From Symbiodinium natans (Eukaryota; Sar; Dinophyceae; Suessiales; Symbiodiniaceae), in contig CAJNDS010002535.1 of the NCBI GenBank assembly GCA_905221605.1, positions 904,001 through 968,000 on the forward strand: DNA of 64,000 nucleotides, given 5' to 3'. Under the pieces are notes generated by a model. The model made no database searches. It was not told the origin of the DNA and saw only the letters and a program-made list of their open reading frames with translations. Made by a program: the position numbers and the translations under genes. Positions 30,270 to 39,388 of the stretch are shown here, in pieces. Positions within the stretch are counted from its first letter, which is position 1, and each line of letters begins with the position of its first letter.

Positions 30270-30386
30270 TTACGGTCGAGGACCTGGACTACCGTCCTGT
30301 ACTGGTAGCCTCCTGGCTCGTTGTCCGCCAGGTTCCACCAGTCCTTCGGCAGATCGTCCAGTGGCGAACTTGTCCCGCCCGCCCTT
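30270..30386 (-). promoter_or_regulatory. Gag-pol overlap, candidate +1 frameshift region
   Basis: Gag stays open to 30270 while the pol frame opens after a TAA near 30386. Pol's protease N-terminus (LPKDWWNLADNEPGGYQYRT) is already protein-like in the overlap. Moving from gag to pol needs +1 (or -2). No classic slippery heptamer was proven. An ordinary indel is the alternative. Confidence 0.4.
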
Positions 30387-32684
30387 GCTTAACGGAAGCG
30401 CGTGCTGCTGCACCGCGGCGCGTCCTGCGGCTCCTGAGACGCCTGCCTGGACGCCTGAGCTGCCTATCTGGACACTGAACGCGGCGAAGGGGTTAGACAT
30501 GGAAGCACCGGAGGGCGGGGCCCAGTTGGCAGGCAAGGCCGGCGTCCCTCCTGAGGTCGTCAGGTTGTGGACCATGTCGCAGCTGGCTCCTTTCTTGCAC
30601 GACCCATTCTTGGAGAAAAAGGGGCAAACAGTGCCTGGTGGCTTTGCCGCGCCTTTGGCCGCAGCCTTAGGCTTTGCGTTGGCCTTTGCCTTGCCACCTC
30701 CCTTCCCCTTGCCTTTACCTTTCGCAGTGGCAAAGGTTTGGTCACCCTTCTTGGCCGCGAGAGCTTTTCTGCGAAGCTCCTTGTCGTGGCTGTACGGGCA
30801 GGCATCCCCTTTCGGGCAATTCCCGTGATCGCGAAAGTGGAAGCAGATCTTCTTGTCCGCTCCTTTGCCAGCTCCCTTCGACGCAGCGGCAAACGTCTGG
30901 TCCGCGCCAGCTTTGGCCGCGGCAGCTGCTCCTTTCGCAGCAGCCTTCGCAGCGGCCTTGAGGCTCTTAATCTCCTTCTGAGCCTCGGCTAGCGCGACCG
31001 ACGGGTCCGCGCTCTGAGAGCCGGTCGCTGAGTACACAGAGTGGGAAACAGCCCTGTGAGCTGCCTCCCTCTGCTCGTACTCCAAGACGACCTTGTGGCT
31101 CTCCTCCCAAGTCTGCGGCCCTCGCAGCCCGCCATCCTTGGGATCGCCAGGCCACAACCGTTTGTCGTTCCGTATCTCCTTTTGGAGATACGGGGGCATC
31201 TTGCGGAGGTACGAGAGATACAACTCTCGTGGGGTCTTCCCAAGACCCACCGCCTCAAGGTCCGCGATCGATGCCTCAAACAAAGGCTCGAATTGGTGGC
31301 CTGTGAGCTTGCCCTTAGCGAGGGACGCATGCTCACCATCCACGCGGACTTCTCTTTCCTCCCGCGATTCCCCGAACATCAAGTGCTTGTTCTTGATGCG
31401 GTCGTACACCGCCTGTGGATCGGAGAGAACCTCTCCCGACTTCCACGCTGCGCGGTACGCGTTCGTGTACGTCTTCATGCGCGAGCCGCGGCAGCGCCCG
31501 CGTAGCGCTAGCAGCTTCTCGCGCGCACTCATACCGCGACAGTTGTTGGCCAGCGCGCAGACGTCCTCAAACTCCTCGTAGAACAAGACAACGTCTCGCG
31601 CGTCCGACTTGTCGTCGGTCAGCGTCGGCCACGTGAGGTCAGTTTTGACCGTAGTTATGGAGCTTTGCCCGCCCCTCTGCGCTAACGCTTCTTTCAGCGC
31701 TTCAGTTTGGGCGGCGAGTGCGGCGGCGAAATCGCCCGCCGGGTTTTGGGACCCGGTCTGCGAACCTCCGCCGTCCGAACCTCGCTTCAGGGCTTCTATC
31801 TCCATCTCCAGCGCCGCAAGCTTTGCGCGCAAAGGGGAATCGCCGTCCGTCGCGCCCAGGTCACGGGCCGCGGAAGGACCACCTGCAACCTCTGCAGTGT
31901 GCAAACCTCCACGGTCCAAGCCTACCCCCAACCCACTTGCAGTCGCAGGCTGTGGGAGCCCTGGGGAACGCGGCCCCACGGCTTCAACTGGCACATCGGA
32001 CGGGGAACTCCAAACCTTCTCTTGGCTCGAGCTTTCTTTTCCCCCCAACGCGAGGATAAGCTCCCCGATGCATTGGATTTCGCGCTGAATCTCCTCTGCG
32101 TCTTCGGGGTCCTCGCCACCGCGCAAAGCCGCGACCGAGAATCTGGTCCGCAGCCGACGGACCATCTTTGTCGGATGCCAGTCCCCGCCTATCTTGGAGA
32201 ACTCATCCGCAAGGAGGGTGGCTTTGGTGCTTAAGGCGTCAAGGTCACGGGAGCTCACCGTGACTCCATGCGCTTTCAGCGCGAGGACAATCCGCGAAAC
32301 GCGCGTCAAGTAGTCCGCGACCGGTTCTTGGTCTGGACGGAAAATCGCGCGCAGCTCCGCCTGCAAGCCCTCTGCGGTGCCTGGCACTGAACCTGCTGTC
32401 GACGGCGGACCGGACGGTCCCGCCGGGCGGGACCCTGGTGCCGTAGCAGGGACATAGGCAGCACCGGTAGGGACCATGGCCAGCTCCCTAGCCGCGGCGC
32501 TGACGTCCACCCGCGGCGGACTGTCGCCTCCAGCGCCCGAGGCCTCAGGGACTAGCTCGGAGTCCTCTTCTTCTTCCTCCTCATCCTCGTCCTCGTCTTC
32601 GGCGTCATGGAGGAACTTCATGACTTTCCGCCAGAGAGCCGCCTCTTGCTCTGGCGTAGTGCTGACCCCATCCCGCTTGGACAA
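30270..32684 (-). CDS. Gag-like protein with two CCCH zinc fingers
   Basis: About 804 codons beginning MSKRDGVSTTPEQEAALWRK. An acidic low-complexity run (residues about 30-45) is followed by helical regions, including ELRAIFRPDQEPVADYLTRV, typical of gag capsid-like segments. A long Ala/Lys-rich stretch follows. Two C-x8-C-x5-C-x3-H fingers come next (starting CFHFRDHGNCPKGDAC and CPFFSKNGSCKKGASC), separated by GKGKGKGGGK. CCCH fingers bind RNA; the usual retroviral knuckle is CCHC, so this is a variant packaging module. Pol follows in a different frame with about 115 bases of overlap, so pol is probably made by frameshifting. Confidence 0.75.
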   Translation of the reverse strand: MSKRDGVSTTPEQEAALWRKVMKFLHDAEDEDEDEEEEEEDSELVPEASGAGGDSPPRVDVSAAARELAMVPTGAAYVPATAPGSRPAGPSGPPSTAGSVPGTAEGLQAELRAIFRPDQEPVADYLTRVSRIVLALKAHGVTVSSRDLDALSTKATLLADEFSKIGGDWHPTKMVRRLRTRFSVAALRGGEDPEDAEEIQREIQCIGELILALGGKESSSQEKVWSSPSDVPVEAVGPRSPGLPQPATASGLGVGLDRGGLHTAEVAGGPSAARDLGATDGDSPLRAKLAALEMEIEALKRGSDGGGSQTGSQNPAGDFAAALAAQTEALKEALAQRGGQSSITTVKTDLTWPTLTDDKSDARDVVLFYEEFEDVCALANNCRGMSAREKLLALRGRCRGSRMKTYTNAYRAAWKSGEVLSDPQAVYDRIKNKHLMFGESREEREVRVDGEHASLAKGKLTGHQFEPLFEASIADLEAVGLGKTPRELYLSYLRKMPPYLQKEIRNDKRLWPGDPKDGGLRGPQTWEESHKVVLEYEQREAAHRAVSHSVYSATGSQSADPSVALAEAQKEIKSLKAAAKAAAKGAAAAAKAGADQTFAAASKGAGKGADKKICFHFRDHGNCPKGDACPYSHDKELRRKALAAKKGDQTFATAKGKGKGKGGGKAKANAKPKAAAKGAAKPPGTVCPFFSKNGSCKKGASCDMVHNLTTSGGTPALPANWAPPSGASMSNPFAAFSVQIGSSGVQAGVSGAAGRAAVQQHALPLSKGGRDKFATGRSAEGLVEPGGQRARRLPVQDGSPGPRP

Positions 32685-32739
32685 CGGACGGCTGCCAGTC
32701 TCCCTACGCCACTTAAGCCAAGCAAGCGACGTAGCTCAT

Positions 32740-33027
32740 CCGCTCGGGATAGGGAACGTCTCCACCCTCGATAGCTTCGAGGAGGGTGACGCCCTCAGCC
32801 TGACCTGCAACCTCTGCGGACATCGCCGCAACACAGGGCGAAAGGCCGCGCCTTGGTTAGCAGGCCGCAGGCGTGGCACGCGAAGCGCCGCGCCTTGGTT
32901 AACAAGCCGCAAGCGTGGCACACAGTCCACGCGTCCAGGTCACGGACCGCGACAGACAAGCAAAGCAATGCTTGCCCACTCGGGCCGTAGGCACAAGAGC
33001 TGTACGTTCCCAGAACAGCCCCCAATT
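32740..33027. other. Upstream region of gag with a 42-bp tandem duplication
   Basis: The segment ccgcgccttggttagcaggc (about 32848) with its flank is repeated as ccgcgccttggttaacaagc about 42 bases later (about 32889). No gene. It may be leader or LTR sequence of the minus-strand element. Confidence 0.45.
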
Positions 33028-33325
33028 GTGAAGTCGACCAGCACTGGACTTGCACTAAGCCAATGCAATCACAGCCCGGCCACGCTGTTTTACGACTTCG
33101 CGAGTTCAAGCACTTGTGCAGCTACGCCTGAGTGCGTCCGGTCGGACCGCACAGCAACCTAAGAGCTACTGTACGACTCTACCGTGCTCAAAGGCACAAG
33201 CTCGGTACTTGAGCCAAAATTGGCATTGTAACGAATTGCAAAACTACACATGCAAAGAAAACTACAGTACTGGTTCTGGCAGCTCTGCACATGCAACGTG
33301 CGTGCTTAGACCTGCTCACAATATG
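33028..33325. repeat. 300-bp direct repeat, copy 1
   Basis: It starts gtgaagtcgacca and ends near gacctgctcaca. It is repeated at 33571-33870, 543 bases away, with about 85-90% identity by eye and small indels. Both copies contain the spliced-leader-like sequence. The pair flanks a microsatellite, as two LTR-like or promoter copies might. Confidence 0.8.
33208..33224 (-). other. Spliced-leader-like sequence, copy 1
   Basis: The minus strand reads GCCAATTTTGGCTCAAG. The conserved dinoflagellate spliced leader ends GCCATTTTGGCTCAAG, so the match is complete apart from one extra A. The next bases (GTACC if the G is shared) look like the donor side of an SL RNA gene. It may be a relict leader from a reverse-transcribed mRNA, or a decayed SL RNA unit. 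It lies upstream of the minus-strand gag. Confidence 0.55.
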
Positions 33326-33566
33326 TTATATGTGTATATGTTATATGTGTATATGTGTAGAGGTGTATATGTGTATATATGTATATATGTATATATGTGT
33401 ATATGTATATATGTACATATGTTTCTATGTTCTATGTGTATATGTGTAGAGGTGTATATGTGTATATATGTATATATGATAATATGTATATATGATAATA
33501 TGTTTATATGATAATATGTATATATGTATATATGTATATATGCATATATGTGTATGTATATACGCA
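33323..33566. repeat. TATATG/TATGTG microsatellite
   Basis: About 240 bases of tatatg, tatgtg and atatgata units, with a 30-base inner duplication around gtgtagaggtgtatatgtg (near 33353 and 33443). The Tyr/Ile/His-rich ORFs crossing it are artefacts of the repeat. Confidence 0.95.
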
Positions 33567-33570
33567 TTTT

Positions 33571-33870
33571 GTGAAGTCGACCAATCTGGTCTTGCCTTAA
33601 GCCAAAGCAAACACAGGCGGTCACGCTGTTTTGTGACTTCGCGGGTTCACGCTCTTTGTGCAAACTACGCCTGAGTGCGTCCGGTCGGACCGCACAGCAA
33701 CCTAAGAGCTACTGTACGAAACTACCGTGCTCAAAGGCGCAAGTCTAGCTCGGTACTTGAGCCAAAATTGGTATTCAACCGAATTGCAAAACTGAAACAT
33801 GCAAGTGAAGATTACAGCACTGGCACTGGCAGCTGTGCACATGAAGCATGAGTGCATTGACCTGCTCACA
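33571..33870. repeat. 300-bp direct repeat, copy 2
   Basis: Second copy of the 33028-33325 repeat, in the same orientation, with its own spliced-leader-like core at 33756-33771. Confidence 0.8.
33756..33771 (-). other. Spliced-leader-like sequence, copy 2
   Basis: The minus strand reads CCAATTTTGGCTCAAG, the same 13-base ATTTTGGCTCAAG core found in copy 1. Confidence 0.5.
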
Positions 33871-34596
33871 TTCGCCCCTCAGCCGAGGCTCCCAGCTCAT
33901 TACAATCTGAGCTCGTAGTGCATAAAGCACTTTGCACATCGCAGGCGGGGAAAGGCGAGGGTGTCGCGTGCGACCATGGTGGTCCGCGCATCATGAGCGT
34001 TGGTATACGGCAGGGACGCTAGCCCGCACCACCAAACGAACGCACAGCGACAGCACCCCTCGGCAGCCCTTAGCAACCCCGAGTCACTCTGGCCCCACCT
34101 CTTTTGCTGGTAGGCGAGGCTCCACTGAAAGAGCAGGTTTCTAGGCTCTCAGTGCTGGAGCTATGATACACTGTACAAACTGCAAGAAAACTACTGCTAC
34201 GGCTACGGCTACTCCCTTATCAAAACTACACGCTACGGTAGCTCCCGACTCAGGGAGAGCCGCGCACTAGCAAGTGCCGCAGCTTGGCAACTCACACGCG
34301 CTTCGGCGAGCGCCAAGCCGCGACCAGGACACGGTCCGCGAGCTGGATGCAAAAGAGCTCCCTCTGGAAGAGAGGCCACAGGCAATGCTGCGCGGCCAAA
34401 TGTGTGGCGGTGGGCAACGCAGAATGAGCGGGACTCCATCCTGCTGCGGCGTTGCGCCCGCGAGAAAGCAAAAGGAGAATATGAAGCGACGTGCCGCGCC
34501 GCATCACGCGCTATGATACGAGTGCAGCGAAATGCCGAATCACCCCACAGGGAAGTGGCGTGGACAAGAAACCACGCCGCGCCACCTGGCCGCAGC
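33871..34596. other. No supported gene
   Basis: GC-rich sequence. A minus-strand frame (34931-34233) is open but shows no domain, and it overlaps the better-supported phospholipase-like frame. One copy of the dispersed GGACACGG motif lies at about 34324. Confidence 0.4.
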
Positions 34597-34971
34597 CTAC
34601 TCGATTCCCTGGGGAACTTGCTGGGGAGCAGGGCCTGCGTTGCCAACGTTGTTGGAGCTACTGGCTCGCTCCAACTGTGGGCGCTTAGCGGCCGCCTCGT
34701 TGAGATCCAGTGACCCTGAGGACACGCGCTCAACGAAAGCTTGCGTGGCTGGGTGCGCTTTCGCAGTCTCGAGCTTGATGCCTGTCTCGCAGTTTGCCTT
34801 ACTGCTAATCGTGAAATTGAGACTGCTGACAAGGAGCACCGCGCCGTCAGGCCGCAGTAAGCATAAGGCCTTCGCGTGGTGGAGGCCTTGAATCCCCTGT
34901 CCCACACGGGCCCCGCGCTTATCATGGGCATACGCGTCGCGGACTGAGGTGATCACACAGTTCTTGCGCAC
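34597..34971 (-). pseudogene. Phospholipase D-like (HKD) C-terminal fragment
   Basis: The translation has GIQGLHHAKALCLLRPDG followed by AVLLVSSLNFTISSKAN and CETGI. This fits the HxK...D...GSxN...N.E pattern of PLD-family phosphodiesterases, with the usual GS changed to SS. Only one HKD half is present in 124 codons. A GTAAGT lies just upstream on the same strand, so the piece could be an exon or a retrotransposed fragment. Such enzymes cut phosphodiester bonds in lipids or nucleic acids. The target here is unknown. Confidence 0.5.
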
Positions 34972-35171
34972 TTACCTGCCTTTAGGCAATGGCTTCTGAC
35001 GAGGGAAGGCCAGAAAGATGCAGGCGAGTTTCTCGGCACTGTTTTGGCTGTCAGATAAAAGCGTCGAGTGCACGCCTGAGGGGAACATCCTTCATCGCAA
35101 AGCCTTGCCCCTACTTTTGCCAGCGACTTGGGGAAAAAGCATTACTCTGAGCGATTCCAGTCTTCAATGGC
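34972..35171. other. Short spacer
   Basis: No gene seen. It may be the 5' side of the broken ORF3 homologue that begins at 35172. Confidence 0.3.
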
Positions 35172-35940
35172 ATGAGGGAAATGGAGAAGACACCCGAGAC
35201 CCTGAGTCAAGTAAACCAAGTCCTTAAGCAGATGGTTCGGGTCTTGACGCTCCACGAGGACTTCTTAAACGTGGTGTTGCAAGAGAGGGAGTTGATGATG
35301 TTCATTACTCACTCCCAAGGTGGCATATTGCCACTCCTTCTGAAGACCTCGGAGAACTGGCACAAGAAAGAGGAGGAGCTCAGCAAGCGACTTCCCCTCC
35401 GAGTTGCCATGCTCACCACCATCCTTACGGAGCTCGACAAGAGGCTGCGCAACTCATGGCCGTTAAACCGGAGGTTCCTTTGATGGGATGCGGAAGCGTC
35501 GGCAACTGATACCATCGCAGGCCAAACCGGTGTCCACCAACCAGATCCTACTACTGATCAAGGAGCTGCTAAACCTGATTCTCAACGTGCAGGAGGACGT
35601 GGTGCTGAGATTCGCGGCCAAGCGCAACATCGCCAAGATGCCGCAGCCTACTCTACTGGACAAACCGGTCGTGCCATGGCAGCTGACCTTGGGCTGCCGC
35701 AGCGCAGATGGGCGGAGGGCCACGGAGATTTTCCGTTACCTGGCGCGCTCGGCAGTGTGGCAGCTGATCATGGGAAGACTCAGGCCGGCGAACCAGCAAC
35801 GACAGCCCCCGCTACAGGATGTTCAAAAACTGGTGGGCATGGGACCGACGGACAGATCGCACAAGGAGGCCGGCACCTCCTCGCTCCAGGCCATCCCGAG
35901 CTTGGGAGAACCGAGCATGAAGGCGATGCTGGGGGCTTGA
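35172..35940 (+). pseudogene. Broken ORF3-family homologue
   Basis: A first frame (35172-35483) reads LSQVNQVLKQMVRVLTLHED, then GGILPLLLKTSENW and TILTELDKRL. A second frame (35488-35940) continues LIPSQAKPVSTNQILLLIKE, then VVPWQLTLG, SADGRRATEIFRYLARSA and MGRLRP. Joined in order these blocks match the product of 11147-11997 from start to end, so one gene is split by a frameshift near 35485. It lies on the opposite strand to the LINE B RT gene, so it belongs to a different insertion. A closing stop at 35938-35940 follows a long helical tail. Confidence 0.65.
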
Positions 35941-36197
35941 GGACGATGGGTCTCCACTCGCCAAGCTCAGTGGGAAAACCTGCCAGGTTTGAGGACTCCT
36001 CGCCGGCAGGGAAGGGTTCAACATTGACGAAGTCAATGATGGGGTTTCAGAGCAGTTGGGGAAGCTACACCTCCATCGACGGAGGTTTTTCAACGACGGA
36101 GCCCAACGCGACCTCCAAGCGATTTGCAAACCAGCACCACCGGTGCTGACCCTGCAGGCCGCCAGAGCCCTTGGACACGAGCCGCAACGCTTCCGCC
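35941..36197. other. Junction between the ORF3 remnant (+) and LINE B (-)
   Basis: Two convergent element 3' ends meet here. Open frames on both strands show no recognisable domain. Confidence 0.35.
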
Positions 36198-38693
36198 TTA
36201 TCTGTGATGACCCCATCGTGATGATCCCCACCTTTGAGTGTGTTGCAGATGACCCCCAGGTCGGTGCTGGCACTTGAGAAATACACCATCGGGTGTGCGA
36301 CGCAGGTACTTCTTGAAGAACGGTTCTGCAGCAGGGCCCCGTAGACAACAAAGCACAAAAGATTTACTGGCGTTGACCTCCAAGCCGTGCTCGGTGAGCA
36401 GGCCGAGGAAGAACGCAATGTCTTTGAGCGCCTTCTCCGCTTCACGGATCGTTCTGACCTCCCAGGCCCCATGGGTGTCGTCTGCGTAGATGGTGAGAAT
36501 TCGCTGTATGGTTTTCCATCCCAGCGTCTGACTGGCCTTTTTCAGAAGAAATCTGAAGAAGACGTTCCAGAGAAAGGGGGCCTCTCTGGAGCCCTGTTTG
36601 ATGCCTCTATTGCAGGAGAAGGTCGCCGCTTGGTCGTGACTCGTGACCGTGAAATTGTTGTTTTCTAGCCAAAACACCAGTGCATGTTCAATCTCCTGTG
36701 AAAATTCGCAGTCGAGAATGGCTTCTCGCAGGTGGCTTCTGCTGACCTTGTCGAAGGCTTTGGAGAGATCAACGCAGAGCTGAATCCCCCCCGCAATGCG
36801 ATTGCGCTGGTTCCAGGTGCGGTGCTTCGTTGTCAGAGCTTGCGCGAGCCGGTAGGCCCTGTCGCAGTGCGCAAAAGCTCTGCTCAGGCAGTCTGAGCAC
36901 GGTCTGCCTTCCAGGGAGGCAAACAGCGGGTATTCGTCGAAGAGGTGCGGCCTGTCTTGGGTCGCCAGCGTGGCAATGGCGCCCGACACTATTTTGCACA
37001 CTGGGTGTTGCAGTGCAATGGGTCTTAGGGCAGCAGGGCAACGGGGGGCTTTATTAGGTTTGGGAAGTAGGTGTAAGTGCGAAGTGATCCAGTCTTGATG
37101 TCGCGCACCTAGCATGTGGTCTTGTTCCCATACCTGATGCAGTTCCGAGAGGAGGACGGGCACCAGGTGGCCACCCGCAGCTTTCCACATCGAGGCCGGC
37201 GGGGCCTGCGGGTGAAGTGCTTTGGCAGTAGGCAGTCTGGTGATTTCTGTCATCAAAGTTGGGGCATCAATACACAGCGTGCCGGGGCCCGGGGGTGTAT
37301 GCTCATAGTGGGGATCCGTGTACAGATCACTGAAATATTGTTTCAGCGTGTGTACAGATTCTTCCGGTGTGAGCAGGTGACCATCCTTGGATCTGAGGGT
37401 AATGGTACTCTGCTTTGACTTGGGACAGAGCCTGTTGATTGCTTTGTACCACGTGCTGGTGTCCCTGGTCAGGGCCGCATCATGAGCATTTGCAAGAAAG
37501 AGATCAACGTTGTCACGTCGCGCTTGTTTAGCCAACATTTTGGACCTTTTGCTCATTTGATGAAATTTCACGTAATGCCACCAGGCTTTGAAAATGTTTA
37601 GGCGATATGGCTTTCTATGCGTGCGATAAGCCGCATAGTGCTGCCAAAGCTTGTGAATGTGAGTACTCCAATTTTCGTTTTTGCAGGTAGGCACAAGAAT
37701 CGGCACGGGAGGCGGTTTGAGCTGCTCAAGGATGTTGCACGCGTTTCTGTAGAGCTGTTTTTCAAACTGCTGCATGTCGGTGCAGCATTCTAGCTGCACG
37801 CATGCTTCTTGCTGCCAGTAGTTCTTATCCTTTCCGGAGAGTGCTTGGGATAAGATGGTACGATCTCTGACAGTGAATCCTTGAAAACCAGCAGTGTGCT
37901 GCCTCTTGACCGCAGCAACTTTGAGGCTAGTAGACATCGGAATGTGACGCGAGCCCAGCCTGGTGCTGAGCAGGGGAAATTCCAGGTGGTAGTGACAGTC
38001 CTTGCTGTAGCCGTCCACATCATGACGCGGCACAAGCACAAAATCTACGCGCGACTGTCTGAGCTCCCCTCGGGTCTTGGATCGAAAAGTGGGCCGCCAG
38101 CGGCCTAGTGCATTGACGGCAAGCAGGTTATGTTTGACCATCAGGTGCCGGAGCCGATCCGCATCAGGCTGCCTAGGCTCTCTGGCGCTGTGTCCCGCCG
38201 GTGGACTATATTGAGGATCTCCTGTGACGAGGTCGGTGTTGAGATCACCCAAAACCACCTTACTATTCCTATCTCCTAGAGAGGAGAGAGTCTCACCCAG
38301 CACTGTCCACACATTGGATCTCCACCCAAGACAGTCTTGGGCTTTGGCCGGGTTCCAGGCGTGCTGATAGACTGCAAGGACGTGATGCTTGCGGTTGGCA
38401 AACGCCAACTGGACGTGTACCAAGCGACCTGGCAGGATTTCACGGAAGGTGACGGCAGCTTGCTTGAGTATGTTCAGGCGTACACACAGTAGTATGCCCG
38501 CATACGATGCAGGACTGCCGAAGTGAACATACCCTTGTCCCATCCACTGTCCCGTGCAGTTGCGTCGGGTTTCGGTCAGGGCAAGGATGTCAAGACACTT
38601 ATCCGTTTCTAATTGATCCTCTAGCCAGGTATTGAACTCCGTCTGAGGGAGTCCTCCGGCATTCCACGTCCAGTGTGTGAGTCGACTGCGCAT
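36198..38693 (-). CDS. LINE B endonuclease-reverse transcriptase
   Basis: About 831 codons in one frame. The EEP endonuclease shows LTHWTWNAGGL, ALTETRRN, VVLGDLNTDL, SRVDFVLVP and a final SRH block (SDH in most relatives). The RT shows LHLLPKPNKAP, CVDLSKAFDKVSRSHL (motif A), NRGIKQGSREAP (motif B) and IYADDTHGAW (motif C). It nicks target DNA and copies its RNA there. After the thumb (FFKKYLRRTPDG) the frame becomes non-protein-like near 36280, so the C-terminal zinc-finger part expected for this group is missing or frameshifted. Sequence is clearly different from LINE A and LINE C. Confidence 0.85.
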   Translation of the reverse strand: MRSRLTHWTWNAGGLPQTEFNTWLEDQLETDKCLDILALTETRRNCTGQWMGQGYVHFGSPASYAGILLCVRLNILKQAAVTFREILPGRLVHVQLAFANRKHHVLAVYQHAWNPAKAQDCLGWRSNVWTVLGETLSSLGDRNSKVVLGDLNTDLVTGDPQYSPPAGHSAREPRQPDADRLRHLMVKHNLLAVNALGRWRPTFRSKTRGELRQSRVDFVLVPRHDVDGYSKDCHYHLEFPLLSTRLGSRHIPMSTSLKVAAVKRQHTAGFQGFTVRDRTILSQALSGKDKNYWQQEACVQLECCTDMQQFEKQLYRNACNILEQLKPPPVPILVPTCKNENWSTHIHKLWQHYAAYRTHRKPYRLNIFKAWWHYVKFHQMSKRSKMLAKQARRDNVDLFLANAHDAALTRDTSTWYKAINRLCPKSKQSTITLRSKDGHLLTPEESVHTLKQYFSDLYTDPHYEHTPPGPGTLCIDAPTLMTEITRLPTAKALHPQAPPASMWKAAGGHLVPVLLSELHQVWEQDHMLGARHQDWITSHLHLLPKPNKAPRCPAALRPIALQHPVCKIVSGAIATLATQDRPHLFDEYPLFASLEGRPCSDCLSRAFAHCDRAYRLAQALTTKHRTWNQRNRIAGGIQLCVDLSKAFDKVSRSHLREAILDCEFSQEIEHALVFWLENNNFTVTSHDQAATFSCNRGIKQGSREAPFLWNVFFRFLLKKASQTLGWKTIQRILTIYADDTHGAWEVRTIREAEKALKDIAFFLGLLTEHGLEVNASKSFVLCCLRGPAAEPFFKKYLRRTPDGVFLKCQHRPGGHLQHTQRWGSSRWGHHR

Positions 38694-39388
38694 AGGATTA
38701 CGTGTGCGTGCGGGTCCACTAGGTGGGGTTTGGGACTTATCTTGCGACGGCTTCGGGGTGGAGTGGGGCTTATGTTCCCGTGGGGGTGAATGCCCCGTAC
38801 TGGGGACCGCGGTACGAAGGATCTCTTAACAACCCGAGATATCAGAGGGGTGGGGTTGCTTGGGCTTGGGTGCATCGGGCCGAGGCCCCCATTGGCGGCC
38901 GTGTCTCCGATTGGCTTCGCACTGGATGGGCCAGTGTGTGGTGAAGATCTTATTGCTTCAGTGGCGATACCGGGACTCGCCACAACCCTCGTCTTTGGCG
39001 GTGTAGCCGAGGTCGAGTGGAACGCTCCAGCTGCGTCTGCATGTGACAGTGAGTGCTGAGCGATACACAAAAACAACAAGGCTCTGGTGTACCACCCCGG
39101 GGAATTGGGACGCCGGCTGGTTCTTGATCGTCTGAGCATGCTTGAGTGAGTTTGAGTCAGGATCTGCTGTGCATGTGCGTGCGTGCGGGGAGGTATAGGG
39201 ACCGCATCAGGATTGCTTAACACGTGCTTTCTTCTGACGCTTGAAATTTTATGCAAGGACTTGCTGCTGCGCCTGCGGGCCTCGACCAGAAGTGGTAGGC
39301 CTTGTACTCGCGGGAGGCGCTTGGTCGCCCAACCTTTGGAACGCGCAAGGAGACCCCAGCAAGCAGTCGACTGAATGTAGCGGGGCAC
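38621..39388 (-). CDS. LINE B upstream ORF (ORF1-like or 5' part of the polyprotein)
   Basis: About 255 codons, Ser/Arg/Pro-rich, with a hydrophobic run (ALLFLCIAQHSLSHADAAGA). No domain is recognised. It overlaps the endonuclease ORF by about 70 bases in another frame, so a frameshift near 38.7 kb may link them. Low confidence as an independent gene. Confidence 0.35.
   Translation of the reverse strand: MPRYIQSTACWGLLARSKGWATKRLPRVQGLPLLVEARRRSSKSLHKISSVRRKHVLSNPDAVPIPPRTHAHAQQILTQTHSSMLRRSRTSRRPNSPGWYTRALLFLCIAQHSLSHADAAGAFHSTSATPPKTRVVASPGIATEAIRSSPHTGPSSAKPIGDTAANGGLGPMHPSPSNPTPLISRVVKRSFVPRSPVRGIHPHGNISPTPPRSRRKISPKPHLVDPHAHVILCAVDSHTGRGMPEDSLRRSSIPG

Larger units (their letters stand above)
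18858..32760 (-). mobile_element. Ty3/gypsy-like LTR-type retroelement with permuted pol and captured domains
   Basis: Read on the minus strand from high to low coordinates, the order is gag (32684-30270); pol with protease, RT thumb/RNase H, integrase, methyltransferase-like domain and RT palm (30386-21640); KptA-like domain (21636-21031); then two accessory ORFs (21016-18858). Nearly 14 kb stays almost continuously open. I could not find matching long terminal repeats, so the ends are estimates. Confidence 0.75.

Noticed and set aside
33316-33663. Tyr/Ile/His-rich ORFs on both strands
   Set aside because: Direct translation of the TATATG microsatellite.
18858-33870. The 300-bp repeats at 33.0-33.9 kb as the LTRs of the minus-strand element
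   Set aside because: Both copies lie on the same side of gag, and I found no copy beyond 18.8 kb, so they do not flank the element.
34233-34931. 232-codon minus-strand ORF
   Set aside because: Overlaps the frame with the PLD-type motif and itself shows only Arg/Ser/Ala-rich sequence.
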